Of a stretch of DNA of 64,000 nucleotides, positions 34,944 to 45,677 are shown in pieces. A program made the translations under genes and the position numbers. Numbering within the stretch: the stretch's first letter is position 1; the number at the start of each line of letters is the position of its first letter. Under the pieces are notes generated by a model. The model did not search any database. It saw only the letters and a list, made by a program, of their open reading frames with translations, and was not told where the DNA came from. Source of the DNA: Clarireedia homoeocarpa (Eukaryota; Ascomycota; Leotiomycetes; Helotiales; Rutstroemiaceae); NCBI GenBank assembly GCA_001465935.1, contig LNKV01000025.1, forward strand, positions 577,609 through 641,608. Direction: 5' to 3'.

Positions 34944-36757
34944 CTACCTCTGTCCGCCCACCTTCCCCGCCACCCAACCCATCACCCCCAACACCCCCCT
35001 CCCACCAATCCAACCAGCCCAAGACCCCAACACCACACACGCCACCCCCGCCGCTACCAGAATCTTCAAATTCCTTCCCTCCACCCCACTCCACCTACTT
35101 CTCGCCTGCTCCCCCTCCACAACCCCCAACTCCGTGCTCGTCCTCCCCATCACCGGCACATACTGCAATGCAAAATCCGTCTCCCCATTCAACCCGCCCA
35201 TCACGCCCTTCTCGTCTACAATCACGCTATAGAAGGCTTTCTTCAACATGCGATTCTTCCTGCGATCCCATTTCCCCACCGCGCGATAGCTGTAGCACAG
35301 CACGACGAAGAAGAGACATTGCGCGGCAACGAGGGCGCGGTAGTACAGTGTAGGTTTGGGGATGCCCAGCGCGAGGGAGAGTTCGCGGCCGTTCAGCCAG
35401 TGGGCGTTGGCGTGCAGGAAGGGGAGTGAGGAGTACATGGGGGGTTGGTGGGCGAGGGAGATGAGAATGTTGGAGGCGAGGATGCGGGAGGTAGGGGAGG
35501 GGTTGATTTCGGTGAGGAGGAGGGACTCCATGGTTGCTTTAGCGAGGGAGGGGGTGGCGAAGAAGGTGGCGGGGGTACCGAGGTAGTGCGCAATGAGACG
35601 CCAGAGGGAGAGGTAGTCGGTGGTTTCTTGGGCGCGGAGGAAGATGCCTTGGCGCGGGAGGGCGAGCCAGATTAGGGTTGCGGAGAAAGTCCCGATGGTG
35701 GCGATGCTGTCGAGGTCGTTGATGGGGATGCCGTGGTCGGGGATGGAGTAGTAGGTGGGATTTGTAGTGGCGAGGGAGGTAATGCGGTTACGGACAGCAG
35801 CGTGGAGGAGACGCACTTTGACGGAGGAGATGTGGCCGGGGCCGCCGGGGCGGATGGATTCGAGAGATTGTGTTACTTGAAGAATGTGTTGAGTGGTTTC
35901 GTACATTCTTCTTCTTGCTACCTGTGAAATGTTAGGGTCTTTGGGACTATTTGAGTTGGATCGATCTGGTTCATCTGATTATGACTAGCATTGCTTTCTC
36001 TTCTTCAGAAAAGGTTTCCACAGCACAGAAGAAATAGGATGGTCAGAAAGTAGTCCTTAACACTAGCATTGGGGCGGTAATTCACACACGGGGAAGGGGA
36101 GGGTAGGTTTCCCAGAAGACGTAGAGTGGAATAAGAACGTCGGGTATACGGTAAAGCGATACCTTAACGACTAACCTTTGCAGAAAACCCACCAGTCCTT
36201 GCTAAAACCTCCGTAACTCTCGCAGCTCCCATCCCTCCAAGCAAAGATTGATATGCAAGCTTAATCTCATTAGCATTTTGCGTCTCAATCCAAAAATATA
36301 ACGTACTCCGGTCAATATAGCACCTCCGTATCTATAGAAAACCTCCTGTCCTCTTTCTATCTGTTCCCAATCCTAAGACTCAAATCAGTATACCTCCAAT
36401 CCTAGAGTGTAGCAGACCTACCACCCAATCCGGCACAGTATTAACCTCCTTCCACAACTCCCCCAATTCCTCGTGCTCTGCCGCATTATCCCGCAATAGC
36501 TCGTACAGATCCCTTTTTGGCTTGGGCTCCACCTTCTCCTTCTGTGGAACTCTACTCTGATTGCGTGGCAATTCTCCGGTTGCTGGTAGTGATATATTGT
36601 CCAAACGTTCTATGCATCTTGAGCCAAGTCCATCGTATGACATCTTCAGAGGATCCATTTGCTCTTTCGTTAAATGCTCAGGAGTCCATTGAAACGTATA
36701 TCCCCAGGCATGGCGAGTGTTTTCGTCTTCTCGACGAAAGGGATTAGGCCAGGCCAT
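34944..36757 (-). CDS. mpaB/DUF2236-type (rubber-oxygenase-like) membrane protein
   Basis: Exons 36757..36422, 36372..36307, 36259..36176 and 35921..34944; 487 residues. The joins give VPDWV-DWEQIERGQEVFYRYGGAILTG-LAYQSLLGGMGAARV and SAK-VARRRMYETTQHILQ, the standard core of the ER-bound oxygenase mpaB/DUF2236 family. A SIRPGGPGH segment and a putative helix near LYYRALVAAQCLFFVVL follow. The C-terminus has a second hydrophobic stretch (ILVAAGVACVVLGSWAGW). Family members are heme-type oxygenases (mpaB cleaves a side chain in mycophenolate synthesis), but most fungal ones have no known substrate. The start is uncertain: the same frame is open from 36937 and would add a hydrophobic, possible anchor, segment (547 residues). 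Confidence 0.85.
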
Positions 36758-36937
36758 CTTCGCGATGTTCTTATCTCCGGTAACAGAAGGGCAAGGTCGT
36801 GAGAAGTAAAAACAAAGCCAGATATAAGAAAAGTAACGAAAGAAAGACCATTTAAGCAGATGTATAAGATAACGAATAGGATTGGGAATGGAGGCCGTGA
36901 AGTGAATTCCCACCACCCGTAGGAAAAGTACAATCAT

Positions 36938-37451
36938 ATGATGGCATCATAGATAGGGTCGGACCGCTGGAACAGAATGATTACTGTTCCTTACATTTTA
37001 AGTTCTGGCATCGATCCAATCGGCTGAAGAAGAACTTGACTTCCTTTCCCGAGGCCATGTTCGCCTTCAGTAAGTAAACATCAGATGGAAGAGTTTTTCT
37101 CCTCAATCAAAGAGTCTCGCAAATGCGCATTCAACTCAATCTCAGCAAAAATCGACCTGAAAGAGTAAATTGATGATGTAGCTGTAGCCGTAGCTGTGCA
37201 AAAAGGCTGACGAGGCTGGCGGGACGTACGAGGCTGAAACTATACCCCCCCCAAGAACAAAGGCTAAATTCTCAGGTGGCAAGACGCAGAAAAAAATAAC
37301 CTTTGTTCTTGGGGGGGTATAGAAGTAGCCCATGCTGATAAGATAACAAAATCCTTGATATTATTTCTTAGGCGACGCTTTTTTTTTCTTTTGAATATTT
37401 TCCATCCAACTCTTCTGTCAGTTATACCCCTTCCTACGGTTTTGAATAGAG
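36938..37451. promoter_or_regulatory. divergent promoter region with long inverted repeat
   Basis: About 510 bases between the mpaB-type and RRG9 genes. Dominated by the 24/23-nt inverted repeat listed below. Small open frames are shadows. Confidence 0.5.
37240..37322. repeat. 24/23-nt inverted repeat with 36-nt spacer
   Basis: Arms 37240-37263 and 37300-37322 are complementary except for one C/G-run length difference (eight C versus seven G). The arm has TATA, a C run, then AAGAACAAAGG. Could form a hairpin, or be a tiny inverted-repeat element. Confidence 0.85.
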
Positions 37452-38483
37452 ATGTCTTGTTCTTGTACAGCAAAAACCCTTCGACTGTTCATTCGCAATG
37501 TAACGCAAGTTGATGTTGCTACATCTTTCTCCTCCCACTATCGCCTGCGAAGGACTACCCCTCGATTCACCACCCCATCAGTTCGATTTCCACATCCCCC
37601 GTATACGAGAGCATATTCGTTCCCGGCGAACGGACAAGTCAATGAAAGTGTGACAGACATGATAAAGAATGAGCTGGGGAAGGGGACATCTGGGTCCGCG
37701 CAATACGAGCATGAGGGGGTGACTGGAGAAAATCTGGAGGACCTGTTTATGGAAATTACACCCGAATCGATCGATGCACTTGCAGCGGAGTCAAAGATTG
37801 AAGCAGAGTCATTGAGCATACCCATACCACCACAGTCGACAGAAATCCATGATGGAAAGCGAAAAAAGAAGCCGAGGTGGGAGTTGGCGCCAGATGTGGA
37901 GAGGACAAGGTTCCGGAGCATTAAACTCGACAACGCAGCATCAGCTTCTCCACAAGCCAGCACATCAAAAAAGAGTCGACATGAAACAAATCGTCATAAC
38001 AAACCCATCGAATACTGGAGAGCGCACAGAGAAGCGATGAAGAAAAAGTTCCCCGAGGGTTGGAAGCCCATGAAGAAACTATCACCCGAAGCACAAGCAG
38101 GAATTCGAGCCCTGCATGCTCAATACCCGGATCAATATACGACGGCTGCGTTGTCTGAATCTTTCGAGGTATCTCCCGAGGCCATACGAAGGATACTCAA
38201 GACTAATTGGGTACCTTCGCCGGGAGAGCAGAGCGACCGTGACAGACGGTGGTTCGGGAGAGGAAAGAGTGTATGGAATCGATATGCACAATTAGGTGTC
38301 AAGCCCCCGAAGAGATGGAGAGAAGAGGGCATAGGTAGGGGAAAACCGGAGTGGAAGAAGATGAAAGCTGTTGGTGCTCTAACGACAAGTCGTGCTGGCG
38401 TTGCCAATCCTGTCGCTGATGTCGAGGACGTTAAGACTGTTGAAGATTATGAGGCCGACGACCTTAAGGATAGGATATTGTGA
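37452..38483 (+). CDS. RRG9: Rrg9/neugrin-type mitochondrial protein
   Basis: Single exon, 343 residues. Rrg9 (required for respiratory growth) is a mitochondrial protein needed for mtDNA maintenance in yeast; neugrin is the animal relative and acts in mitochondrial rRNA handling. The Arg/Thr/Ser-rich N-terminus (NVTQVDVATSFSSHYRLRRT) fits a presequence. The family core, residues about 210-260, reads LSPEAQAGIRALHAQYPDQY then LSESFEVSPEAIRRILKTNW, a helix-turn-helix-like segment. It is followed by a basic DRRWFGRGKSVWNRYAQL region. A long hydrophilic linker separates the two. Length is normal for filamentous fungi. Confidence 0.9.
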   Translation: MSCSCTAKTLRLFIRNVTQVDVATSFSSHYRLRRTTPRFTTPSVRFPHPPYTRAYSFPANGQVNESVTDMIKNELGKGTSGSAQYEHEGVTGENLEDLFMEITPESIDALAAESKIEAESLSIPIPPQSTEIHDGKRKKKPRWELAPDVERTRFRSIKLDNAASASPQASTSKKSRHETNRHNKPIEYWRAHREAMKKKFPEGWKPMKKLSPEAQAGIRALHAQYPDQYTTAALSESFEVSPEAIRRILKTNWVPSPGEQSDRDRRWFGRGKSVWNRYAQLGVKPPKRWREEGIGRGKPEWKKMKAVGALTTSRAGVANPVADVEDVKTVEDYEADDLKDRIL

Positions 38484-39008
38484 CACGAGTTGTCCATAAT
38501 TGTCTGTTGCTATCATTGTACTGTATACTACCAAGAAATACCTAAGAACGAGTCGAAACATCAGTCGGTCAATGGTGGTGTGCTCTGTGGTCAGTTGCCA
38601 TCGGATTGAGGTTCTATTCGGCTTCTTGTGTTGCATAATGGGATGTGCCTCTGTCTAGGTTTTAGGTAGGGTAAGTGGTACCTCGATACCGTGCGTGACA
38701 CTTGAGACCTGTTCGGTCTAGCACAGTCAATGTTCACTTGACTTTACAGTAAACGCGTTTTCCCTCGAAGCCTATCCATTCGCTCTTTCTACGAACATTG
38801 CAAGCAAGGGCGACAGCAAGTATCGATCAATTGAAGAGAAACACCTGGTGAGGAAGAAGTGGAAGGAAAAACCGTCAAATCAGCTCATGACAGCTCGAGA
38901 CATGATTCCATGATCCCATTGGCTACCGGAAGCGATCCATCCATTCCAACCTTCCCCTGATCTTCTTCCCCTTGTAAACAAGCTCCACAAGTACATACAA
39001 GCCAAGGA
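38484..39008. other. intergenic, convergent 3' ends
   Basis: About 520 bases between the RRG9 stop and the next minus-strand stop. Nothing recognised. Confidence 0.45.
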
Positions 39009-39538
39009 TCAACACAGACCTACTCTAATTTTCTTTTCCCGTACATCCTCCGCACATCCTCCGTCCAGCCATCCTCCCTGTCGTGCCTGTTCTATCACGA
39101 ACTCATTCCACCGCTTGATCTCCTCAATACCCTGCCTGCGTGGACGACCCCCAGCCGACTGCAATGATTCTGATTCTGATTCTTTGCAGCTCGAGACAGG
39201 ACAGCCGAGACAGGGTAAAATCCATACTTTGTCCTTCGTAGAGAAGGTGGTTCTATCTGCCACTTCGTTTTTGATATTCCAAGCTCCTCCTACCTGTGTA
39301 ATTCTTTTCATTCGTTCAATGGCATTCGTTGTTTGACCGTTCTTTAGACTTCTCTTTTCGATCTTTTCGAGTTCCACACCCTCTTTTTAATCAGTCCCAT
39401 TACGCATACGCTGTAAGTAGCGAAAAACTTACTGATGAAAATGGCTACAATGCTAACGCACTCCGCAGCATTCAACTCTTCTCTTTCTCTTAAAGACCTC
39501 AATTTCTTTCCTAGAATACAACTCAACCCAGTTTTCAT
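39009..39538 (-). CDS. small basic hypothetical protein, two exons
   Basis: Exon 1 39538..39433, intron 39432..39383 (donor GTAAGT, acceptor AAAAAG), exon 2 39382..39009; 159 residues. The join gives AIFI-KGVELEKIEKRSLKNG in frame and removes an in-frame TAA that any other acceptor would leave. The protein starts MKTGLSCILGKKLRS, has a central CLGCPVSSC cysteine cluster and a Trp/Arg-rich end (IEEIKRWNEFVIEQARQGGW). It is Lys/Glu-rich with no membrane segment. I do not recognise the family. It is head to head with the WD40 gene, only 111 bases apart. Confidence 0.6.
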
Positions 39539-39635
39539 ATTTCAAAGATAATTCATAATATACCACGGGTCGGATACACGGATACCAGTCGAGAAAGATT
39601 CGCCAAGTCCTCCTCACCATACCCAATTACCGTAC

Positions 39636-39650
39636 ATGGCGGATCGATAA
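39636..39650 (+). promoter_or_regulatory. upstream ORF of WD40 gene, stop overlapping main ATG
   Basis: ATG GCG GAT CGA TAA encodes MADR; the last A of the stop is the first base of the main start (TAATG). This arrangement could allow termination-reinitiation and thus translational control. Confidence 0.6.
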
Positions 39651-42600
39651 TGTCTTCAACTCCGGTCAACTCAAGGACCTTCGCTGCCAATACTGGACTC
39701 GGTTTGAAATCGAGTCCTTCAAATTCCCCCTTCACACGAACCCCCCGCTCTCCAAATAAAGCCCGCAATCCATACGAGTCGGGATTATCGCTGAAGAAAA
39801 TAATCGGAACTACAGTTACATCCCCGCCATGTTTCGACAGTCTTTCCACATCTCGAGTATTTGCATATACAGCTGGAGCTACAGTAGTCGTTGTGGATAT
39901 TGATGATGAAGGGAAACATGTCCAACGATTCTTCCGAGCTCGCCCAACAGCTGTTCCCTCCAATGGCATTCAAACAAGCACCGGAGGACCCTCAACATCT
40001 TCAAACACCGTCAACGATGGTCGAAATAGAGGTACAGGTATTCGAGATACAGCTATTCCATTTGCACCTTCCATACCGCATACCAGCTTAGGGTCAAATG
40101 ATTCTTCTTCCCGAACATGGTCGAGTAGGGAAAGGATCAAGGCAGCCACATGTGTGTCTATCAGTCCCGATGGCCGCTTCTTGGCAGTAGGCGAGGTAAG
40201 CAAGCCTGCACGTAAGTTCTGTGTATTGGCTCATGATCGTACAGACTGGTTATTCCCCGAGAGTCCTGATATTTTCTTTGCAAGATACATCTTCGGATAT
40301 ACCAATTGCCATCCTTAACGAACACACCTATGGCGTAGGTGCTATAGCTTTCAGTCCTGATGGTAAATATCTTGCCAGCTTGGGCACTGTCAATGACGGG
40401 TTTCTTCACGTCTGGGCCATCAATACAAAGATTGGAACTGCAACACTTCACTCAAGTAACAAATGTACTAGCTTCATCAAACAAATGGTCTGGCTTGGTG
40501 GAAACATCATTACTGTGGGTATACGTCATATCAAAGTATGGCGAGTTGAAGAACGATGTCCTTCACCAAAGCAGAAGTTTGCTCTGGATGGGACGCCACA
40601 GCCAATGCCTGTTCAGCAGACACTGAAGACTCTGGCTGGTCGGAATTGCTTACTTGGCCCTTTGGCCGAGGCGACCTTCACTTGTATCGCACCGTTCTCA
40701 GACCATAGAGCAATTGTTTGCTCGGAGAAGGGTGATGTTTGCCTGCTAGACAGCAATGAGGGCCAGAAGCTGTTAAAGGTTTTGGGTGCAGGGTTTCCGG
40801 TCACGTGCGTCGCAATCAATCCAGAAACTAGGCAAGTACGGATTGGCGGGAGGTGCGGCAAGATCAAGGCTATATCATTGGACAGCATGTTGACTCCCAG
40901 CACCCCACCACCATCACCTTTGTTCAATGAGGGGTTTACCGACGAAACTGATTCTGGACATCTGTGCGCCATGGGTTATGCGGGGAGCGAATTCATTACC
41001 ATGGATTCTAGGCACTTTATCGAATTTTCTGGGCCAGACACCAACAGCGCGGCTGGAGATCCAAGGACCTCACTTCTACCTGCACATGGGGACGCTGTTA
41101 TGGGAGTCAAGCTCTTGCCTGCAAACAACTTGTTCGATGCGGCGTTTCTTACTTGGTCTGCCGATGGCAGTCTAGTATTCTGGGACGCGCACGGGAAGAG
41201 CAAGTCTTCAATCGACATTGAAGTAGAGCAGGTATCCACGGATGAGGATGCGCAAAACCAATGTCAAGTTGTCCGAGTATCGAAGGATGTCAAGTTTTTG
41301 GTAACGGGAGATAGATGTGGTGTGCTAAAGATGATCGATTTAACGACAAAGAAGTGTACCTTTGAGACTCGTGCTCACTCAAGTGAGATCCAGGATATCA
41401 TTATTCATGAGAATGGAACTTCCACATTGGTCGCTACCTGTGGTAGAGACCGAACCATTCAGCTGTTTCGTCGGGCTTCAGACAGTTTGGAATTGGTACA
41501 AACACTAGATGAACATACCGCAGGCGTTTGTGGTTTATTCTTCGCTGAAAATGGCGAAAAGCTTGTCTCGTGTTCCGTGGACAGGACGATTCATATCCGA
41601 CAGCTTGTCAAAAGAGACGGTGAGGGAGGAGACGTTCTTGCTGCCATCCCCCTTCGTATCATCACATTGAAAGCTGCTCCAGTTTCGATGGTACCTTGCT
41701 CGGGCGACCAGACTGGGAACCTGGTTGTATCATTACTGGATCGTACTGTGGCTAGCTATGAAATATCCAGCGGACGTCTGGTAAGTTCTTTCAAAGCGAT
41801 TGATACCGAGGGTACCGAAGCTGTGGTTTTGGACTCGCTTGTATTGGGAAAGCCAAACCAATTCTCTGGCCGGACAAGTACGATCATTGCTGGTGTTTCG
41901 AATACAGATAAATCCGTCCGTGTTTATGACTGGACTGCTGGATCTTTCTTGGACAAAGAATGGGGCCACACTGGCAACGTTACTGGGGTAGCTTTGCTAG
42001 AAAGCAAGAGCTCCACAACTAAAACTCTAGTGAGCACTGGACTGGATGGAACCATCATGATGTGGGAGCTTTCCCGCAGTGCCACCGACAATCAGGAACC
42101 GTCAGAGCAAGACTCCAGCGCCTCTGAGGAACAACCTATGAAAGAAACGACCATAGCCCGACTACCTCTCAGGAAAGTTCTATCGAAAGCCGAACTGGCA
42201 GAATTTCAGCGCACATCTCCAGGCTCTAATCCTTCTGGACCATCATCACCTCCTCGTCCGGTGCGACGCAAGTCGTCGAAACTTAGCTTGGCAAGTCAGA
42301 CGTCATCACTATCGGTTCCACCTGTGCCAAACACTCAATCGAAACATCTGACGTCCGCGTCAGAAGATTCTTCTACCCGTAAAGGTTCCCCTGGAACCCG
42401 ATCACGCAGCCCGCCAAGCCCCCAGTCAAAGAATGTAAGACGCCCTTCTGTTTCATCGCTAGATACTCGCGGTCGTTCGAAGACTGCAGGGAACAATAGC
42501 AGTGAATCCAGCTCACTGAACATGGCCACCGAGCAAGCCTGTCAAACGCTAAGAGCATATCGAAGAAAGCTTGTCTCATCAGATTCAATCAAGGATGATT

Positions 42601-42833
42601 GCCTCAAAGAATTGGATCGGGAACTGCGGTTGACTGCGGCGGCTTTAGGAGAAAAGACCTTGCAATCTAAAACTATTAGCGAAGCCATACTAGCCGGATT
42701 ACTGGACCAGTATTCCGACAAACTTGTTTCGATGTTTGATGAAAAGTTGAGGATTAGTCAACTTGCAGCGAGTAGCCGTGCAGGTTCTCCTAGCGATTCT
42801 ACTGAAGCAGGAAAGACGGTTGACAGCGAGTAA
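39650..42833 (+). CDS. large WD40-repeat protein (WDR62/MAPKBP1-like)
   Basis: Exon 1 39650..40195, intron 40196..40244, exon 2 40245..42833; 1044 residues. The join gives RFLAVGE-TGYSPRVLIFS within the first WD unit, which confirms the splice. WD repeats run to about residue 810, for example GVGAIAFSPDGKYLASLG, DRTIQLF, CSVDRTIHIRQL, TSTGLDGTIMMWEL. The Ser/Pro-rich stretch after the propeller is typical of a scaffold, and a C-terminal helical segment (AYRRKLVSSDSIKDDCLKEL) follows. Resemblance to WDR62/MAPKBP1 (scaffolds of JNK-type kinase signalling and mitosis) rests on length, tandem propellers and the CVSISPDGRFLAVGE motif; a substrate in fungi is unknown. A short uORF precedes the start. 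Confidence 0.82.
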
Positions 42834-43510
42834 TCACTGATACTGAGGTAGAATGATGAGTTTTCTTAGTGTTTCGCATTTTCTTTCTTTTTATCTAAAG
42901 GTATAAGGCGTTTTGGGAGTAGGCTTCTACGGGTTTCTGGCGGCGTTGAGTGGTATGCTCCTGTATGAGCTTGTTATACCTTCAAAAGCTCAAGATATCT
43001 TTCTCTCTGGCATTTAGCATGAGCTGGGCGCAGTTTCATTTATGGTTGGTTTCGTGGGGTAAGAGGGGTTGATAGAAGGGTCATTCCGAGGGGTTAGGAT
43101 GGTAAGGGGATAAAAGGACCAGGGAGAAATGGAGTGTGCTGTTAGGGAAATAGCATTGATGATACCACTAGGAAGGAGATATACCACAAAGATACAGACT
43201 ATCATTTCGTTTTTCATGGATCCGTCAATCAGTTCATCTTCTCTTCACATATGTAGCGTGACTATTACCGATTGTTTAGCTATGTTAACAAAAAAGGATG
43301 ACTAGCTGATTACACAAGCCGTAGATTCGCTCAGCCTTGTAAGTTCACACGTGATAAAATCGCGCTAAATTTCTTGTCGCGTTTACTGCGCAGCCTGGTC
43401 ATGAAATATTCTCGAGGTTGGCATAATTTTGGTTAGGCATTCTGGTTAATCTGATTTTACTCGACCTCGCTTCTCGTTGAATTTCATCTCAGCTCCTACT
43501 CGTCGCAAAA
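42834..43510. promoter_or_regulatory. RVB1 upstream region
   Basis: About 680 bases from the WD40 stop to RVB1. Includes a CACGTG core at 43348-43353, 158 bases upstream of the start. No gene seen. Confidence 0.5.
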
Positions 43511-45000
43511 ATGGTCAATCTCAGCGAAGTAAAAGGAAATTCTCGCGACAATCGCACATCTTCACACACACACATCAAGGGTCTTGGACTTCGTAGCGAT
43601 GGAACTGCTGAAAGACAAGCTGGTGGGTTCGTTGGGCAGGCAGCAGCTCGAGAGGTAAATTCTTCTTGATTGAGTCTTGCTGGACTTGAATTAACATTCT
43701 ATTAATACAGGCTTGCGGTGTTGTCGTCGATCTGATCCGTTCACAAAAGATGGCTGGTCGAGCTATCTTGTTAGCAGGAGGTCCAGGAACTGGAAAGACA
43801 GCTCTTGCGCTCGCGATCAGTCAAGAACTTGGCACGAAAGTACCGTTCTGTCCAATCGTCGCGAGCGAAATATATTCTACAGAAGTCAAGAAAACCGAGG
43901 CATTAATGGAAAATTTTCGACGGGCTATTGGTCTGAAGGTCCGCGAAACGAAAGAAGTCTACGAGGGCGAGGTCACAGAATTAACGCCAGAGGAAGCCGA
44001 AAATCCCCTAGGAAGTTATGGAAAGACGATCAGCACATTATTGATTGGATTAAAGAGCGCCAAGGGACAAAAGAAGCTACGATTAGACCCGAGCATTTAC
44101 GAAGCTATACAGAAGGAGAGGGTTACGGTCGGGGATGTCATCTATATTGAAGCAAATACCGGAGCTTGCAAGCGTGTTGGAAGATCTGATGCATATGCGA
44201 CTGAATTCGATCTAGAAGCGGAGGAGTACGTGCCCATACCCAAGGGTGAAGTTCACAAGAAAAAAGAGATAGTGCAAGATGTCACCCTACACGACTTGGA
44301 TATTGCGAACGCTAGACCTCAAGGTGGCCAAGACATAATGAGTATGATGGGTCAATTGATGAAACCAAAAATGACAGAAATTACGGAGAAGCTGAGAGCG
44401 GAGATTAATAAAGTGGTCAACAAATATATCGACCAAGGCGTAGCAGAACTCGTTCCCGGAGTGCTTTTTATCGATGAGGTACGTATCAAGCCTCTCATTA
44501 CAACACATGGATCTCGTCCACTGACGTTGAAGTAGGTTCATATGCTCGACATTGAGTGCTTCACCTATTTGAATCGTGCGCTCGAATCAACCATCTCCCC
44601 AATTGTGATCCTCGCTTCAAATCGTGGTATGTGCACGATCCGCGGCACCGAAGATTTAATTTCAGCCCATGGTATCCCTCCAGATCTTTTAGCTCGTCTA
44701 TTAATCATTCCTACAAACGCATATGAGGCGGATGAGATCAAAAGAATCATTCGAATTCGAGTTACGGTTGAAGGTCTCGCGATAACTGAAGCTGCGTTAG
44801 ACAAGATTGCAGAGCATGGTACAAGAATTAGTTTGAGGTATGCATTGCAACTTCTAACACCATCGAGCATACTTGCACGAGTAAGCGGTCGCAGTCAGAT
44901 TGATGTAATGGACGTTGGGGAGTGTGAGGATTTGTTCATTGATGCACGAAGAAGCGCAGCAATCATGAACGGCGAGAGTGGAAGTGGCTTCATTTCGTAG
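43511..45000 (+). CDS. RVB1: RuvB-like AAA+ helicase 1 (pontin)
   Basis: Exons 43511..43654, 43711..44478 and 44536..45000; 458 residues. Rvb1 forms a hexamer with Rvb2 in INO80, SWR1, NuA4 and R2TP complexes (chromatin remodelling, snoRNP and kinase assembly). Walker A GGPGTGKT is at 71-78; Walker B FIDEVH at 301-306 is formed by the second splice join (FIDE-VHMLD). The insertion domain starts near GLKVRETKEVYEGE. Sensor 1 ASNRG and the arginine-finger region (PPDLLARLLII) are present. The N-terminal SEVKGNSRDNRTSSHTHIKG is the conserved start. All essential residues are present; the C-terminus ends in a normal short tail. Confidence 0.98.
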
Positions 45001-45677
45001 ATGGACGGTTGCGGCTTATAAAGTTTACTGACATGGGTATAACGGATACATGGGTTGAGTTGGAGTTGGCCAGTTGACCATTTGGCTGGGTCGCTTCGTT
45101 TGGCGTCAAAAGGGGTCTGTTTGCGGGAGAATGCAAGGAACTAAGTACTAATTTGGTCGAGCTTGGTATGGAAAACAAACACATTCCTCCCAAATGGGCA
45201 GAATGGTAATGCATTCCAGCTCAGTTAAGTAAGCAAAAAAAAAAACTATGGTTTACCAGTACTACGGAATATCATAATCCTGCCATGTACCTCTCATATT
45301 AACCTGCTCTTTTCTGATCTCTTGGCTACCTGTGGGAACGAACATTGGTGAGAATATTTATACAAGACAAAGAAAAACGCATGCGAAACTCCAGCCAACA
45401 GACTTCCCGAGACAATAAAGACACCAATACATTGCCAGCTTGCCATAATGGCTAGAATTAGCCAACCAAGTGTTGATCACAGTGTTGTTGATTGGGAATA
45501 TCATTGTCATATTCTTTATCCGTGGACTTTGCACACAAAGGATTTTCTCAATAACAAGAAGTCTATTCACCCCCTTCTTCTCATTTCTCTTTATCCTTCT
45601 TTTTCAATCTATTATAGTTGGGCATCTTCCTCATACACAGCAACGCTGCGATCCTACTCTGTATTGACTTCATCGCA
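45001..45677. promoter_or_regulatory. intergenic RVB1 / HMG-box gene
   Basis: About 680 bases; an A run at 45234-45245. Open frames across here lead into the HMG start but lack coding character. Confidence 0.45.

Noticed and set aside
39553..39969. 138-codon minus-strand open frame opposite the WD40 gene start
   Set aside because: It is the complement of a clearly coding exon with a verified splice join; composition mirrors the sense strand.
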